Shown here piece after piece: positions 45,999 to 53,652 of a DNA stretch of 64,000 nt; position 1 is the first letter of the stretch; each line of letters starts with the position of its first letter. The stretch is from VRUE01 sp963742535 (GTDB lineage: Bacteria > Actinomycetota > Thermoleophilia > Solirubrobacterales > 70-9): NCBI GenBank assembly GCA_963742535.1, contig CAVUMC010000002.1, forward strand, positions 1 through 64,000, in the 5' to 3' direction. The translations under genes and the position numbers were made by a program. Under the pieces are notes generated by a model, which ran no database searches, was not told the DNA's origin, and saw nothing but the letters and a program-made list of their open reading frames with translations.

Positions 45999-47029
45999 CG
46001 GCGCTGCGCAGCGTCGGCTTGATCGCGGCGATCGCGATCGTCGCCTACGCGGTCCTGCGCCGCCGCTCATTGCGCAACGTCGACGTGGTGATCCTGCTCG
46101 CCGCCGGGCTGGGCCTCGCGGTCGTCTCCGGGACCGAAATCACCGACAAGCTGCTCTCCACCTTCTCCTTTGAGAAGGGCAATGGCGGGCGGATCCTCGG
46201 CCTTGCCGTCTTCGCGATCTTCATCCTCTTCGGACTGATCCTGCGGGCGCTCTCGCAGGCGTCTCGTAACGCGCGCCAGCTCTCGGCCGTACTCGAGGGG
46301 CTCGCCTGGGAGGAGTTCCGCCAAGCCGACCTGCCCGAGCGCTTCCGGGGCAGGATCGCGATCCTCGTCCCCGCCTACAACGAGGCCGAAAACATCGGTT
46401 TCGTGCTCGACCGAATGCCGGCTGAGGTCTGCGGGTTGGGAACGGCGGTTTTGGTCGTCGACGACGGCTCGCGCGATGGGACGGGCGACGTCGCTGCCGA
46501 GCATGGCGCCGCGGTCGCCCGCCACGTGATCAACCGCGGCGGCGGCGCTGCCCTGCGCACTGGCTATCGACTGATGGTCGAATCCGGCGCCGAGATCGTC
46601 GTCACCCTCGACGCCGACGGCCAGCACCTGCCGTCCGAGATGGAGCGACTGGTGAAACCGGTGCTCGACGGCGAAGTCGACGTCGCCCATGGCTCGCGGG
46701 TCCTGGGCCAGGCCGACCGCAACCACTTCGCCCGCGAGCTCGGCATCGTCTTCTTCAACCGCCTCGTCTCCTTCATCACCCGCACCCACGTCACCGACTG
46801 CTCCAACGGCTACCGCGCCGTGCGCACAACCGTGCTGCCGCAGCTCGTCCTGCGCCAGGAGCAGTTCCACACTTCCGAGTTCATGATCGAGGCGATCAAG
46901 CGGGAAATCCCCGCCCGCGAGGTACCGATCACGGTCGAGCAGCGCCTCCACGGGCATTCGAAGAAGCCCGCCGTCTTCCGCTACGGAATGGGCTTCGCCA
47001 ACGCGATCGTCCGCACCTGGCTGCGCTAG
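45962..47029 (+). CDS. DUF2304-GT2 fusion glycosyltransferase
   Basis: 355 residues. The first ~100 form two to three membrane segments resembling DUF2304 (SVGLIAAIAIVAYAVLRRRS, VVILLAAGLGLAVVSGTE). From ~120 there is a GT-A domain of the DPM1/polyprenyl-phosphate glycosyltransferase kind: VPAYNEAENIGFVLDRMP, VVDDGSRDGTGDVA, TLDADGQHLPSEM (DxD-type metal site), SNGYRAVR and a C-terminal amphipathic region. It likely makes a polyprenyl-phosphate sugar used by the GT-C enzymes. In many genomes DUF2304 and GT2 are separate adjacent genes; here they are joined. ATG at 45962 lies inside the preceding gene. Its 3' end overlaps the convergent GSDH gene by 4 bp. Confidence 0.8.
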   Translation: MALYAGIFPSELTALRSVGLIAAIAIVAYAVLRRRSLRNVDVVILLAAGLGLAVVSGTEITDKLLSTFSFEKGNGGRILGLAVFAIFILFGLILRALSQASRNARQLSAVLEGLAWEEFRQADLPERFRGRIAILVPAYNEAENIGFVLDRMPAEVCGLGTAVLVVDDGSRDGTGDVAAEHGAAVARHVINRGGGAALRTGYRLMVESGAEIVVTLDADGQHLPSEMERLVKPVLDGEVDVAHGSRVLGQADRNHFARELGIVFFNRLVSFITRTHVTDCSNGYRAVRTTVLPQLVLRQEQFHTSEFMIEAIKREIPAREVPITVEQRLHGHSKKPAVFRYGMGFANAIVRTWLR

Positions 47030-48570
47030 CGCGGCGGCGGCATCAGCACCAGTTGGCGCGAACCCGCGTGATGGCCCTCATCGTCGATGCGAACGAAAGC
47101 ACGCAGCGGCGTCGGCTTGGCAACGGTGAGCAGGAAGCGCGCCCGGCAACGGTGGTCAAGGTGCTTGCTGGAGAAGCTCTTGCCGTTGCGGTTGAGCTGG
47201 ATCGGGATACCAGGGGCACTACAGGGAGCGAGCCGCACCTTGACCCGAAAGCGCAAGCCATCCGGTCGCAGGCGCTTGGCCGAGAGCAAGAGGCGGCCGC
47301 CGCGCTCGGGGCGGGAAAGCGAACCAGGCGCTGGGGACGCTGGGGGTGACGTGCCAGGCGACGGCAAAATGCGCGCGCACGACGCCGGCGTCGGCCCTTC
47401 GAAGCGGTAGAGGTGGCCGCTTTCATAGCCAATGTAGACGCGCCCGCAGGCGTCTTCGCCAAACGTGATCGGGCCGGTTTCGAAGATGCCCTCGGAACGG
47501 TCGTCGTGGGCAGCCGTCGCGGGGGGCGTCGGCAGGATCAGGGAATGGATCAGGCCGACGCAGAAGTCGGCGTAGATGTAGCGGCCATAGAGGTCGGGGA
47601 CGCTCGCGTCGCGGACCACGTAGCCACCGATGATCGAGCAGCCGAAGGGGGCGCCCGGCTGCGGGTTCTGGTGGACGTAGTCGAAGACGGGTTCGGTGAA
47701 ACCACCCCCGTCGCAGGGCTGGCTGGGTTCGGTGTAGGCGATCGTGCCCTCGCGGCAGTTCCAGCCGTAGTTGGCGCCACCGCCACCGACCACGCCAACG
47801 GCGGGACTGGGTGCGAAGTCGACCTCCTCGCGGCTGCCCTGGCCAACATCGCCGATGACCATGTCGCCGGTGAAACGATCGAAGGAGAAGCGCCAGGGGT
47901 TGCGCAGTCCGTAGGCCCAGATCTCATCGCGGCCGGGCCCACCGGCAAACGGGTTTCCGGCGGGCACCGTGTAGGGAGGCACCTGACCCGGCTGGGGATC
48001 GATGCGGAGGATCTTGCCTTGCAGCACTTCGGTGTTCTGCCCATTGCCGAGGGGGTCGCCTTGACCGCCACCATCACCAAGCCCGATGTAGAGGTGGCCG
48101 TCGGGACCGAACTGGAGCTCGCCACCGTTGTGGTTTTCCTCTGCCGAGTGTTCGAGGCTGAGAATCGGTTCGCGCAAGACCTGCGCCAGATCGGCCGGAT
48201 CGGGCCGGAATGAATCGACGTGGATGTCGCCTTCGGCACCCCCGGCTGCGAGTGTCCCGGTATAAGCGACGTAGAGGCGACGGCTGCTGTCGAAGTCTGG
48301 GGCCGGCGCGATCGAGAGCAGCCCGCGCTCGGATTTGCAACAGATGACCAAGGAGGTCAGGTCGACCAGTTCCGTCCTCTCGGTGGGAGTGGCTTCGATC
48401 ACCCGGCCGGCGCGCTCGCCGATCAGGAGGTCGTCGGCGTGCGCGGGATCCGAGCTGATTGAGATTGGTTCGTCGAAATTGCCGGCGGGCTGCAACGAGA
48501 AAGCCGCAGCCATCGACGGCGACGCGACGAGCGCGACGATGAAAGCTGCCAATAGGGCAAAACGACGCAA
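47026..48570 (-). CDS. Secreted glucose/sorbosone dehydrogenase-like protein
   Basis: 514 residues with a signal peptide (RRFALLAAFIVALVASPSM, TTG start). A six-bladed beta-propeller of the GSDH/HHIP-like family spans about 25-395: RGLLSIAPAPDF, HNGGELQFGPDGHLYIGLGDGG, GKILRIDPQPG, WAYGLRNPWRFSFD, GDVGQGSREEVDF, NYGWNCREG and FGEDACGRVYIGYESGHLYRF. The last ~115 residues are a proline-rich linker and a small beta domain. The family includes PQQ-dependent sugar oxidases; whether PQQ is used here is not certain. AGAGGA 8 nt before the TTG supports the start. Confidence 0.85.
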   Translation of the reverse strand: MRRFALLAAFIVALVASPSMAAAFSLQPAGNFDEPISISSDPAHADDLLIGERAGRVIEATPTERTELVDLTSLVICCKSERGLLSIAPAPDFDSSRRLYVAYTGTLAAGGAEGDIHVDSFRPDPADLAQVLREPILSLEHSAEENHNGGELQFGPDGHLYIGLGDGGGQGDPLGNGQNTEVLQGKILRIDPQPGQVPPYTVPAGNPFAGGPGRDEIWAYGLRNPWRFSFDRFTGDMVIGDVGQGSREEVDFAPSPAVGVVGGGGANYGWNCREGTIAYTEPSQPCDGGGFTEPVFDYVHQNPQPGAPFGCSIIGGYVVRDASVPDLYGRYIYADFCVGLIHSLILPTPPATAAHDDRSEGIFETGPITFGEDACGRVYIGYESGHLYRFEGPTPASCARILPSPGTSPPASPAPGSLSRPERGGRLLLSAKRLRPDGLRFRVKVRLAPCSAPGIPIQLNRNGKSFSSKHLDHRCRARFLLTVAKPTPLRAFVRIDDEGHHAGSRQLVLMPPPR

Positions 48571-48615
48571 AGCGATCTTCCTCTCGGCCTGTCTGATCAG
48601 TACCCGTCCACAGGC

Positions 48616-48900
48616 CTAGCGAACGCCTGGATGACGCACCGCGGCGGGGTCGGGCAGGTAGAGATCGGTGCCGCAGCGTGGACAGACCTGCACGTAGAGC
48701 TTGACCGCCTTGTGGCAGTTCGGACACTGGCGTTCGGGTTCGCTCTTCTCGCTGCGGTAGAGGATCACCGCGACCAGGCCGAGGATCGGTATCACCGTGC
48801 CGACCACCAGCCAGACCCAGAACGAGCTGCCCTTGCCCTTGCCGATGATCGCCGTGGCTAGGCCGAAGAAGAAGGCGATGACGACGTACTCGTATCCCAC
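48616..48900 (-). CDS. Small membrane protein with zinc ribbon
   Basis: 94 residues: two membrane segments (YEYVVIAFFFGLATAIIG and SFWVWLVVGTVIPILGLVAV), then a CPNC-x10-CPRCG zinc ribbon at about 63-80. Function unknown; similar short proteins are widespread in actinobacteria. GTG start at 48900, 43 bp inside the 3' end of ndh on the same strand, so expression is probably coupled to NDH-2. Confidence 0.7.
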   Translation of the reverse strand: MGYEYVVIAFFFGLATAIIGKGKGSSFWVWLVVGTVIPILGLVAVILYRSEKSEPERQCPNCHKAVKLYVQVCPRCGTDLYLPDPAAVRHPGVR

Positions 48901-50183
48901 GGTCCTATTGTCGCCTCCAGCGCCGTCGGATGCCCAATCGAGCCGACCTCGGAGATGTCGCGGCGGAATGGCAGGCTGGCGGTCCAGTCGATCACGGCGC
49001 GGGTCTTGCGAGCCACGCCCGGGATTTGGCTCATGTGGTAGGTCCGCGCCATCCACCAGGCGGGGAAACCGCGGAAGGTACGGCCGCCGACCTTGCCAAC
49101 CGCCTTGTAGCGGCCGAGGTTGACGAAGGCGGCGTTGCCCTTGTACTCGAAGGGTCTAGAGCTGCCGATCCCGAGCTCGGCGGCGATGTTGCGGGCGGCC
49201 ACCGGACCTTGGCGCACGGCGTGTTGCGCGGTCGGCGGACAGAGACCACCGCGGGGGTCCGGCGCCGCGGCGCAATCGCCGATCGCCCAGACCGAGTCGA
49301 GTCCCTTCACCCGCAGGTGATCATCAACCGGCACCCGGCCGCGCTCATCGAGTGAGAGCGAGAGCTGGCGCAGACTGGGATGAGGAGAGACGCCGGCGGT
49401 CCAAACGACGGTGCGGGTCGGCAGCACCTCGCCGGTGGCGATCCGGGCGGAATCGGCGCGCACCTCCTCCAGCGTCGTGCCGAGACGGATGTCGATGCCG
49501 CGGCCACGCAGCTCGCGCAGCGCGTAGTCGGCCAGCTCGGCGTCGATCTCGGGCAGGACCCGGTCGGAGGCCTCGACCAAGACCCAGCGCATGCCGTGCA
49601 GTCGGGCGCGGGGATAGCTCTCGATCGCGTCGGCGGCGAAGTCCTGCAGCTCTGCCAGCGCCTCGAGACCGGCGTAGCCACCGCCGACGAAGACGTAGGT
49701 GAGCAGTTCGTCGCGACGCGCCGGGTCCTCGCTCGCGTTGGCCGCCTCCAGCGTCTCGATCACGTGGTTGCGCAGCCAAATCGCGTCGGCGAGGCTCTTG
49801 AAGCCGATCGCGTGCTCGGAGAGCCCGGGCACCGGCAATACACGCGAGACCGAGCCCAGCGCCAGCAGCAGCTGGTCGTAACGCAATTGCTCCGAGTCGC
49901 CCTCGCGCGTGCGCAGCTCAACCGTCTTGGCAACCGGGTCGTGGCCGACGATCGAGCCGAGCCGCAGGTAGGTCCGGTTGAGAATCTCGCGCAGCGGCGT
50001 GACCACGTGCCGCGGCTCCAGCGTGCCGGCCGCGGCCTCCGGCAGGAACGGCGTGTAGAGCAAAAAGTTGGCGTCGTTGACCAGAACCAGCCGAGTCGAC
50101 TGATGCGGCATCAGCCGCTCCAACTCCCGCGCCGCCATCGCGCCCCCAAATCCACCTCCGGCGATAACGACGTTCCAGGCCAT
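48858..50183 (-). CDS. ndh: Type II NADH:quinone dehydrogenase
   Basis: Single-subunit, non-proton-pumping NADH oxidase of the membrane face that reduces (mena)quinone. 441 residues. FAD loop VVIAGGGFGGAMAARELE (5-22), NADH loop YVFVGGGYAGLEALAEL near 163, VWAIGDCAA, and the quinone-site motif PPTAQHAVRQGPVAARN (AQxAxxQG). The C-terminal amphipathic region (FPAWWMARTYHMSQIPG) is the membrane contact. A TAAGTT box 6 nt before the ATG and a 27-bp palindrome directly upstream indicate a regulated, leaderless transcript. The last ~15 residues (Ser-rich) overlap the next gene. Confidence 0.94.
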   Translation of the reverse strand: MAWNVVIAGGGFGGAMAARELERLMPHQSTRLVLVNDANFLLYTPFLPEAAAGTLEPRHVVTPLREILNRTYLRLGSIVGHDPVAKTVELRTREGDSEQLRYDQLLLALGSVSRVLPVPGLSEHAIGFKSLADAIWLRNHVIETLEAANASEDPARRDELLTYVFVGGGYAGLEALAELQDFAADAIESYPRARLHGMRWVLVEASDRVLPEIDAELADYALRELRGRGIDIRLGTTLEEVRADSARIATGEVLPTRTVVWTAGVSPHPSLRQLSLSLDERGRVPVDDHLRVKGLDSVWAIGDCAAAPDPRGGLCPPTAQHAVRQGPVAARNIAAELGIGSSRPFEYKGNAAFVNLGRYKAVGKVGGRTFRGFPAWWMARTYHMSQIPGVARKTRAVIDWTASLPFRRDISEVGSIGHPTALEATIGPWDTSTSSSPSSSA

Positions 50184-50189
50184 GGGCCC

Positions 50190-50195
50190 AACTTA
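50190..50195 (-). promoter_or_regulatory. -10 box for leaderless ndh
   Basis: TAAGTT on the minus strand, 6 nt before the ndh ATG and one base from the palindrome at 50197-50223. Confidence 0.5.
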
Positions 50196-50196
50196 G

Positions 50197-50223
50197 CACT
50201 TTGTAACAACGTGTTACAAAGTG
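50197..50223. promoter_or_regulatory. 27-bp palindromic operator upstream of ndh
   Basis: CACTTTGTAACA-ACG-TGTTACAAAGTG, a perfect 12-bp inverted repeat with a 3-bp spacer, placed where a repressor would block the ndh -35/-10 region. The sequence does not match the Rex consensus TGTGAACGCGTTCACA. Size and symmetry fit a TetR- or GntR-type dimer. Confidence 0.7.
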
Positions 50224-50617
50224 TCGTTCTGCACGAGTGGAGTCCGTGCCATTCCATCGACGCGCGCGAGTTGTTCACGTGGGCGACCTATGCGTCTGTA
50301 AGGATGCCGCCCGATGCGGAGGGGCAATCTAACTCGACCGGAGCCGGTTCTATTAGCGTGAGATCGCGGTCTTCGATTCGGCACTTACCGAGTTGTGTGA
50401 GTGCCTTGCATCGGGGTAGTCAACAGAGGATTATCGATCCGAGCGATGAAGGAGCTTGGCCCCCGACTGGAGTCTTTACTCGCAATTTGCACGTCCTCAC
50501 ACGCCGGAGTCGCTACGCTGCGGGGTTATTGCGTAGTTTCTGGCCTTACCGTCCGGCAAATCTGCTAAGGGCCGTCTATACTGGAGAAAATCTTACTAAT
50601 GCTTGCCTTGCAAACCT
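50224..50617. other. Gene-free, lower-GC region upstream of hisH
   Basis: Nearly 400 bp without a credible gene on either strand and visibly richer in A/T than its surroundings. The only element I can support is a TATACT box at 50577-50582. There is no tRNA, riboswitch or repeat that I recognise. Confidence 0.6.
50577..50582 (+). promoter_or_regulatory. Candidate -10 box of hisHF
   Basis: TATACT, identical to the rRNA operon -10, about 35 nt before the hisH ATG. The -35 region is weak. Unlike neighbouring genes, hisH would have a leader, yet shows no good ribosome site. Confidence 0.4.
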
Positions 50618-51319
50618 ATGATCTCTAGTCCAATCAAAATCGCGATCGTCGATTATGGAATGGGCAACCGTCGTTCGGTGCAGAAGGCCTTTCTTAAAGT
50701 CAGCGAGGAGTCCTCGCTGACGGACGGTCGCGAAGTGATCGTCGACGTGACCGATGACCACGAGACGATCCTCGACGCCGATGGCGCGGTGATTGTGGGG
50801 GTTGGAGCGTTTCCCGAGGCGATGCGCCGCCTGCGAGAGAAAGACCTGGTCGATGTTCTGCAAGATCGCTATGACTCCAAGGGCCCGATCCTTGGCATCT
50901 GCCTCGGCCTGCAGTTGTTCTTCGAACGCTCTGAGGAGCACGAGGGAGCCGAAGGCCTCGGCTTCCTGGAAGGGGCGGTTCGCAAGCTCCCCTCCAATGG
51001 GCACAAGGTCCCCCACATTGGCTGGAACCAAGTTCAGTGGCGCCCAGAGGCGCGGCTATGCGAGGGCCTAAGCGAGGATGACTCGATCTTCTATCACCTG
51101 CACTCTTTCGCCGCCTACGATGCGGTCGAGGGCGATGATTTCTTTTCCCGCTCGGACGTGGCGGGAAAGACAACCTATTCCTGCGCCTTCGTGACCGCGA
51201 TCGAAGAGCACCCGCTTTACGGAGTGCAGTTCCACCCCAAGAAGTCCTCTCATCAGGGGCTACAGCTGCTGAAGAACTTCGTCGCTATCTGCGGCGAGCG
51301 CGAGCCTGCCCTGGCGTAG
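50618..51319 (+). CDS. hisH: Imidazole glycerol phosphate synthase glutaminase subunit, with altered active site
   Basis: Class I glutaminase that feeds ammonia to HisF in histidine synthesis; 233 residues. Nucleophile Cys95 (GICLGLQLFF) and His206 are present, as are KVPHIGWNQVQW and HSFA. Three near-invariant positions differ: the oxyanion-strand PGVG reads VGVG (60-63); the HPE of the triad reads HPK, with Lys208 replacing the catalytic Glu; and GNLRSV reads GNRRSV (Arg18). GAG to AAG would suffice for the Lys. Glutaminase activity may be reduced or differently controlled. ATG at 50618 chosen from family similarity; a 5-codon longer TTG start is possible. Confidence 0.88.
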   Translation: MISSPIKIAIVDYGMGNRRSVQKAFLKVSEESSLTDGREVIVDVTDDHETILDADGAVIVGVGAFPEAMRRLREKDLVDVLQDRYDSKGPILGICLGLQLFFERSEEHEGAEGLGFLEGAVRKLPSNGHKVPHIGWNQVQWRPEARLCEGLSEDDSIFYHLHSFAAYDAVEGDDFFSRSDVAGKTTYSCAFVTAIEEHPLYGVQFHPKKSSHQGLQLLKNFVAICGEREPALA

Positions 51320-51358
51320 CAGCGCCAGCAAGCAGCTCACGCTACGTTCATAGGCGGT

Positions 51359-52195
51359 ATGGACTCGGAGTTGGATAGAAAGCTCGACCCGGACCTATTC
51401 CTGGGTTCCGAGCCGCGCGCAGACGTATGCAAGCGAGTCATTCCCTGCCTGGACATCGACGCCGGCCGGGTGGTGAAGGGGTCCAACTTCGTCGATCTCA
51501 ACGATGCGGGCGACCCAGTCGAGCTCGCGGCCCGCTACGACGAGGAGGGTGCCGACGAGGTTGTGTTCCTCGACATCACGGCGACCAGCGACAAGAGAGG
51601 TTCGGCCGTGGACCTGGCTAAGCGGGCAGCCGACAACGTCTTCATCCCCTTCACCGTCGGCGGCGGAGTCCGCAGCTACGATGATGCCCAGGCAATCCTC
51701 GACGCGGGCGCCGACAAGGTGGCGGTGAACTCCGCCGCCGTCGAGAACCCCAACCTGATCAGCGAGATCAACGACGTCCTGGCGAAAGCGGTGCTCGTCG
51801 TCGCCATCGACGCAAAGCTGCGCCCGGGGGGCGACGGCTGGGACGTCTACACCGCCGGCGGCCGAGTCAACTCGGGCCGCGATGCCATCGAATGGGCCGA
51901 AGAGAGCGCGCAGAGGGGCGCCGGAGAGATCCTGCTCACAAGCATCGATCGCGATGGCAGCAAGCAGGGTTACGACCTCGACTTGATCCGAGCGATTGAG
52001 CCCATCGTCAAAAACGCCGACGATCCAATTCAGGTGATCGCCTCGGGTGGGGCTGGCTCCACGCAGCACCTCATCGACGCCTTCTCGGCGGGGGCGGACG
52101 CCGTCCTTGCAGCATCGATCTTCCACTACCGCGAACTGGAGATCGCCAAGGTCAAGCGCAGCCTGCGCGATGCCGGCTTCTACGTACGGCTCTAA
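51359..52195 (+). CDS. hisF: Imidazole glycerol phosphate synthase cyclase subunit
   Basis: TIM-barrel cyclase making IGP and AICAR. 278 residues. Catalytic Asp32 (CLDIDAGRVVKG) and Asp151 (VVAIDAKLRP) correspond to Asp11 and Asp130 of the Thermotoga enzyme. The four gate residues of the ammonia channel (Arg, Glu, Lys, Glu) are all retained, as is GGAGSTQHLIDAF. Odd: about 21 extra acidic residues (MDSELDRKLDPDLFLGSEPR) before the usual start; no alternative ATG or GTG fits, so the extension may be real. No other his gene is in the window. Confidence 0.93.
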   Translation: MDSELDRKLDPDLFLGSEPRADVCKRVIPCLDIDAGRVVKGSNFVDLNDAGDPVELAARYDEEGADEVVFLDITATSDKRGSAVDLAKRAADNVFIPFTVGGGVRSYDDAQAILDAGADKVAVNSAAVENPNLISEINDVLAKAVLVVAIDAKLRPGGDGWDVYTAGGRVNSGRDAIEWAEESAQRGAGEILLTSIDRDGSKQGYDLDLIRAIEPIVKNADDPIQVIASGGAGSTQHLIDAFSAGADAVLAASIFHYRELEIAKVKRSLRDAGFYVRL

Positions 52196-52212
52196 ACAGG
52201 CCCTGCCGAAGG

Positions 52213-53652
52213 CTAGAGGCCCAGCTTCTCCTTGATCAGGCGGTTGACCTCGCCGCCATCGGCGCGGCCCTTGCTCTCCTTCATCACAAAGCCGACGATG
52301 GCGCCGATTGCCTTGCCGTTGCCGGCGCGGATCTTCTCGGCGGCCTCGGGGTTGGCCTCGATCGCAGCGGCGACGATCGAGTCGAGCTCGCCGCTGTCAG
52401 AGATCTGGGCGAGACCTTCGCGCTCGACGATCGCCGCCGGCTCGCCGCCTTCGGCGACAAGCACCGCAAGGACGGTCTTGCCACTGCCGTGTGAGATTTT
52501 CTTCTCCTGGACCATCGAGACAAGAGCCGCGAGAACGGCTGGCTCGACCTTCGACTCCGATGCGGTGGCGTCGCCGCCATCCTGGCGCAGGGCAGCCGCC
52601 AGCTCGCCGGTGACCCAATTGGCGACGACGCGCGGCTCGACCCCGCTCACCTCTTTCGATGTCTGCTCAAAGTAAGCGGCGGTCTCGGGGTCAGCGGCCA
52701 GGAGGGCCGCTACGTCCTCCGCCAGCCCCAACTCCTCGCGATAGCGCTGGGCGCGAGCGGCCGGCAACTCGGGCAGCGACTCGCGGGCCTCGCGCAGCAT
52801 CTCCTCGGTCGGCGCGATCGCGACCAGGTCTGGCTCGGGGAAATAGCGGTAATCGTGCGCTTCCTCCTTCGAGCGCAGCGAGTGCAGGCTGCCGTCCTCG
52901 GGGTGGAAGTGCAGGGTCTCCTGCTCGACCTTCCCCCCCGCTTCAAGCAGTGCCTGCTGGCGGGCCAGCTCGGCTTCGATCCCGCGCTCGAGAAAGCGGA
53001 AGCTGTTCATGTTCTTGAGCTCGGTCTTGGTGCCCAGCTCCTCGCTGCCGACCGGGCGCATCGAGATGTTGCCGTCAACCCGCAGGCTGCCCTCCTCCAT
53101 GTTGACGTCGGAGACGCCGAGCTGGCGCACCGTCTCGCGCAACAGCCGTGCCCAGGCGGCAGCCTCGGCGGCGCTGCGCAGGTCGGGTTCGGTGACGATC
53201 TCGACCAGGGGCGTGCCGCCGCGGTTGAAGTCGACCAGGGAGGCGCCGGAGCCGTGGATCCGCCCCGACTCACCGACGTGGATCATCTTCGCCGCGTCCT
53301 CCTCGAGGTGGGCGCGGTGGATGCGCACGTCGCCCAACTTTCCGGCGCCGGCGATCGGAATGTCGTACTGGCTGATTTGGTAGGCCTTCGGACTGTCCGG
53401 ATAGAAGTAGTTCTTGCGGTGGAAGATCGAGCGCGGTGCCACCTCGCACTCCAGCGCGGCGGCGATCTTCAGCGCGTAGTGAATCGCCTGCTCGTTGACC
53501 ACCGGCAGCACGCCGGGGTGGGCGAGGCAGACCGGGCAAGTGTGGACGTTGGGCTCGTCGCCGAAGGAGAGCTCACAGCCACAGAACATCTTGGTTTTGG
53601 TCGCGAGCTGGACGTGGATCTCCAGCCCGATCACCGCCTCCAGCTCAGCCAC
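52213..53652 (-). CDS. gatB: Asp/Glu-tRNA amidotransferase subunit B
   Basis: Kinase/amidotransferase subunit that activates misacylated Glu-tRNA-Gln or Asp-tRNA-Asn. 479 residues. EAVIGLEIHVQLATKTKMF, zinc ligands in CGCELSF and CPVCLAHPG (Cys24, 26, 39, 42), YFYPDSPKAYQISQYDIPI, DFNRGGTPLVEIVTEPD, KTELKNMNSFRF, YRYFPEPDL, and a C-terminal YqeY-like tail (NGKAIGAIVGFVMKESKGRA). Overlaps gatA by 8 bp. Together with gatA and gatC it implies indirect Gln-tRNA or Asn-tRNA formation. Confidence 0.96.
   Translation of the reverse strand: MAELEAVIGLEIHVQLATKTKMFCGCELSFGDEPNVHTCPVCLAHPGVLPVVNEQAIHYALKIAAALECEVAPRSIFHRKNYFYPDSPKAYQISQYDIPIAGAGKLGDVRIHRAHLEEDAAKMIHVGESGRIHGSGASLVDFNRGGTPLVEIVTEPDLRSAAEAAAWARLLRETVRQLGVSDVNMEEGSLRVDGNISMRPVGSEELGTKTELKNMNSFRFLERGIEAELARQQALLEAGGKVEQETLHFHPEDGSLHSLRSKEEAHDYRYFPEPDLVAIAPTEEMLREARESLPELPAARAQRYREELGLAEDVAALLAADPETAAYFEQTSKEVSGVEPRVVANWVTGELAAALRQDGGDATASESKVEPAVLAALVSMVQEKKISHGSGKTVLAVLVAEGGEPAAIVEREGLAQISDSGELDSIVAAAIEANPEAAEKIRAGNGKAIGAIVGFVMKESKGRADGGEVNRLIKEKLGL

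Noticed and set aside
50197..50223. Rex operator upstream of ndh
   Set aside because: The palindrome TTTGTAACA/TGTTACAAA does not match the Rex consensus TGTGAACGCGTTCACA.
50599..50628. Nine-codon frame MLALQTYDL overlapping the hisH start as a control peptide
   Set aside because: No His codons, no ribosome site and no hairpins; short frames like this are common by chance.
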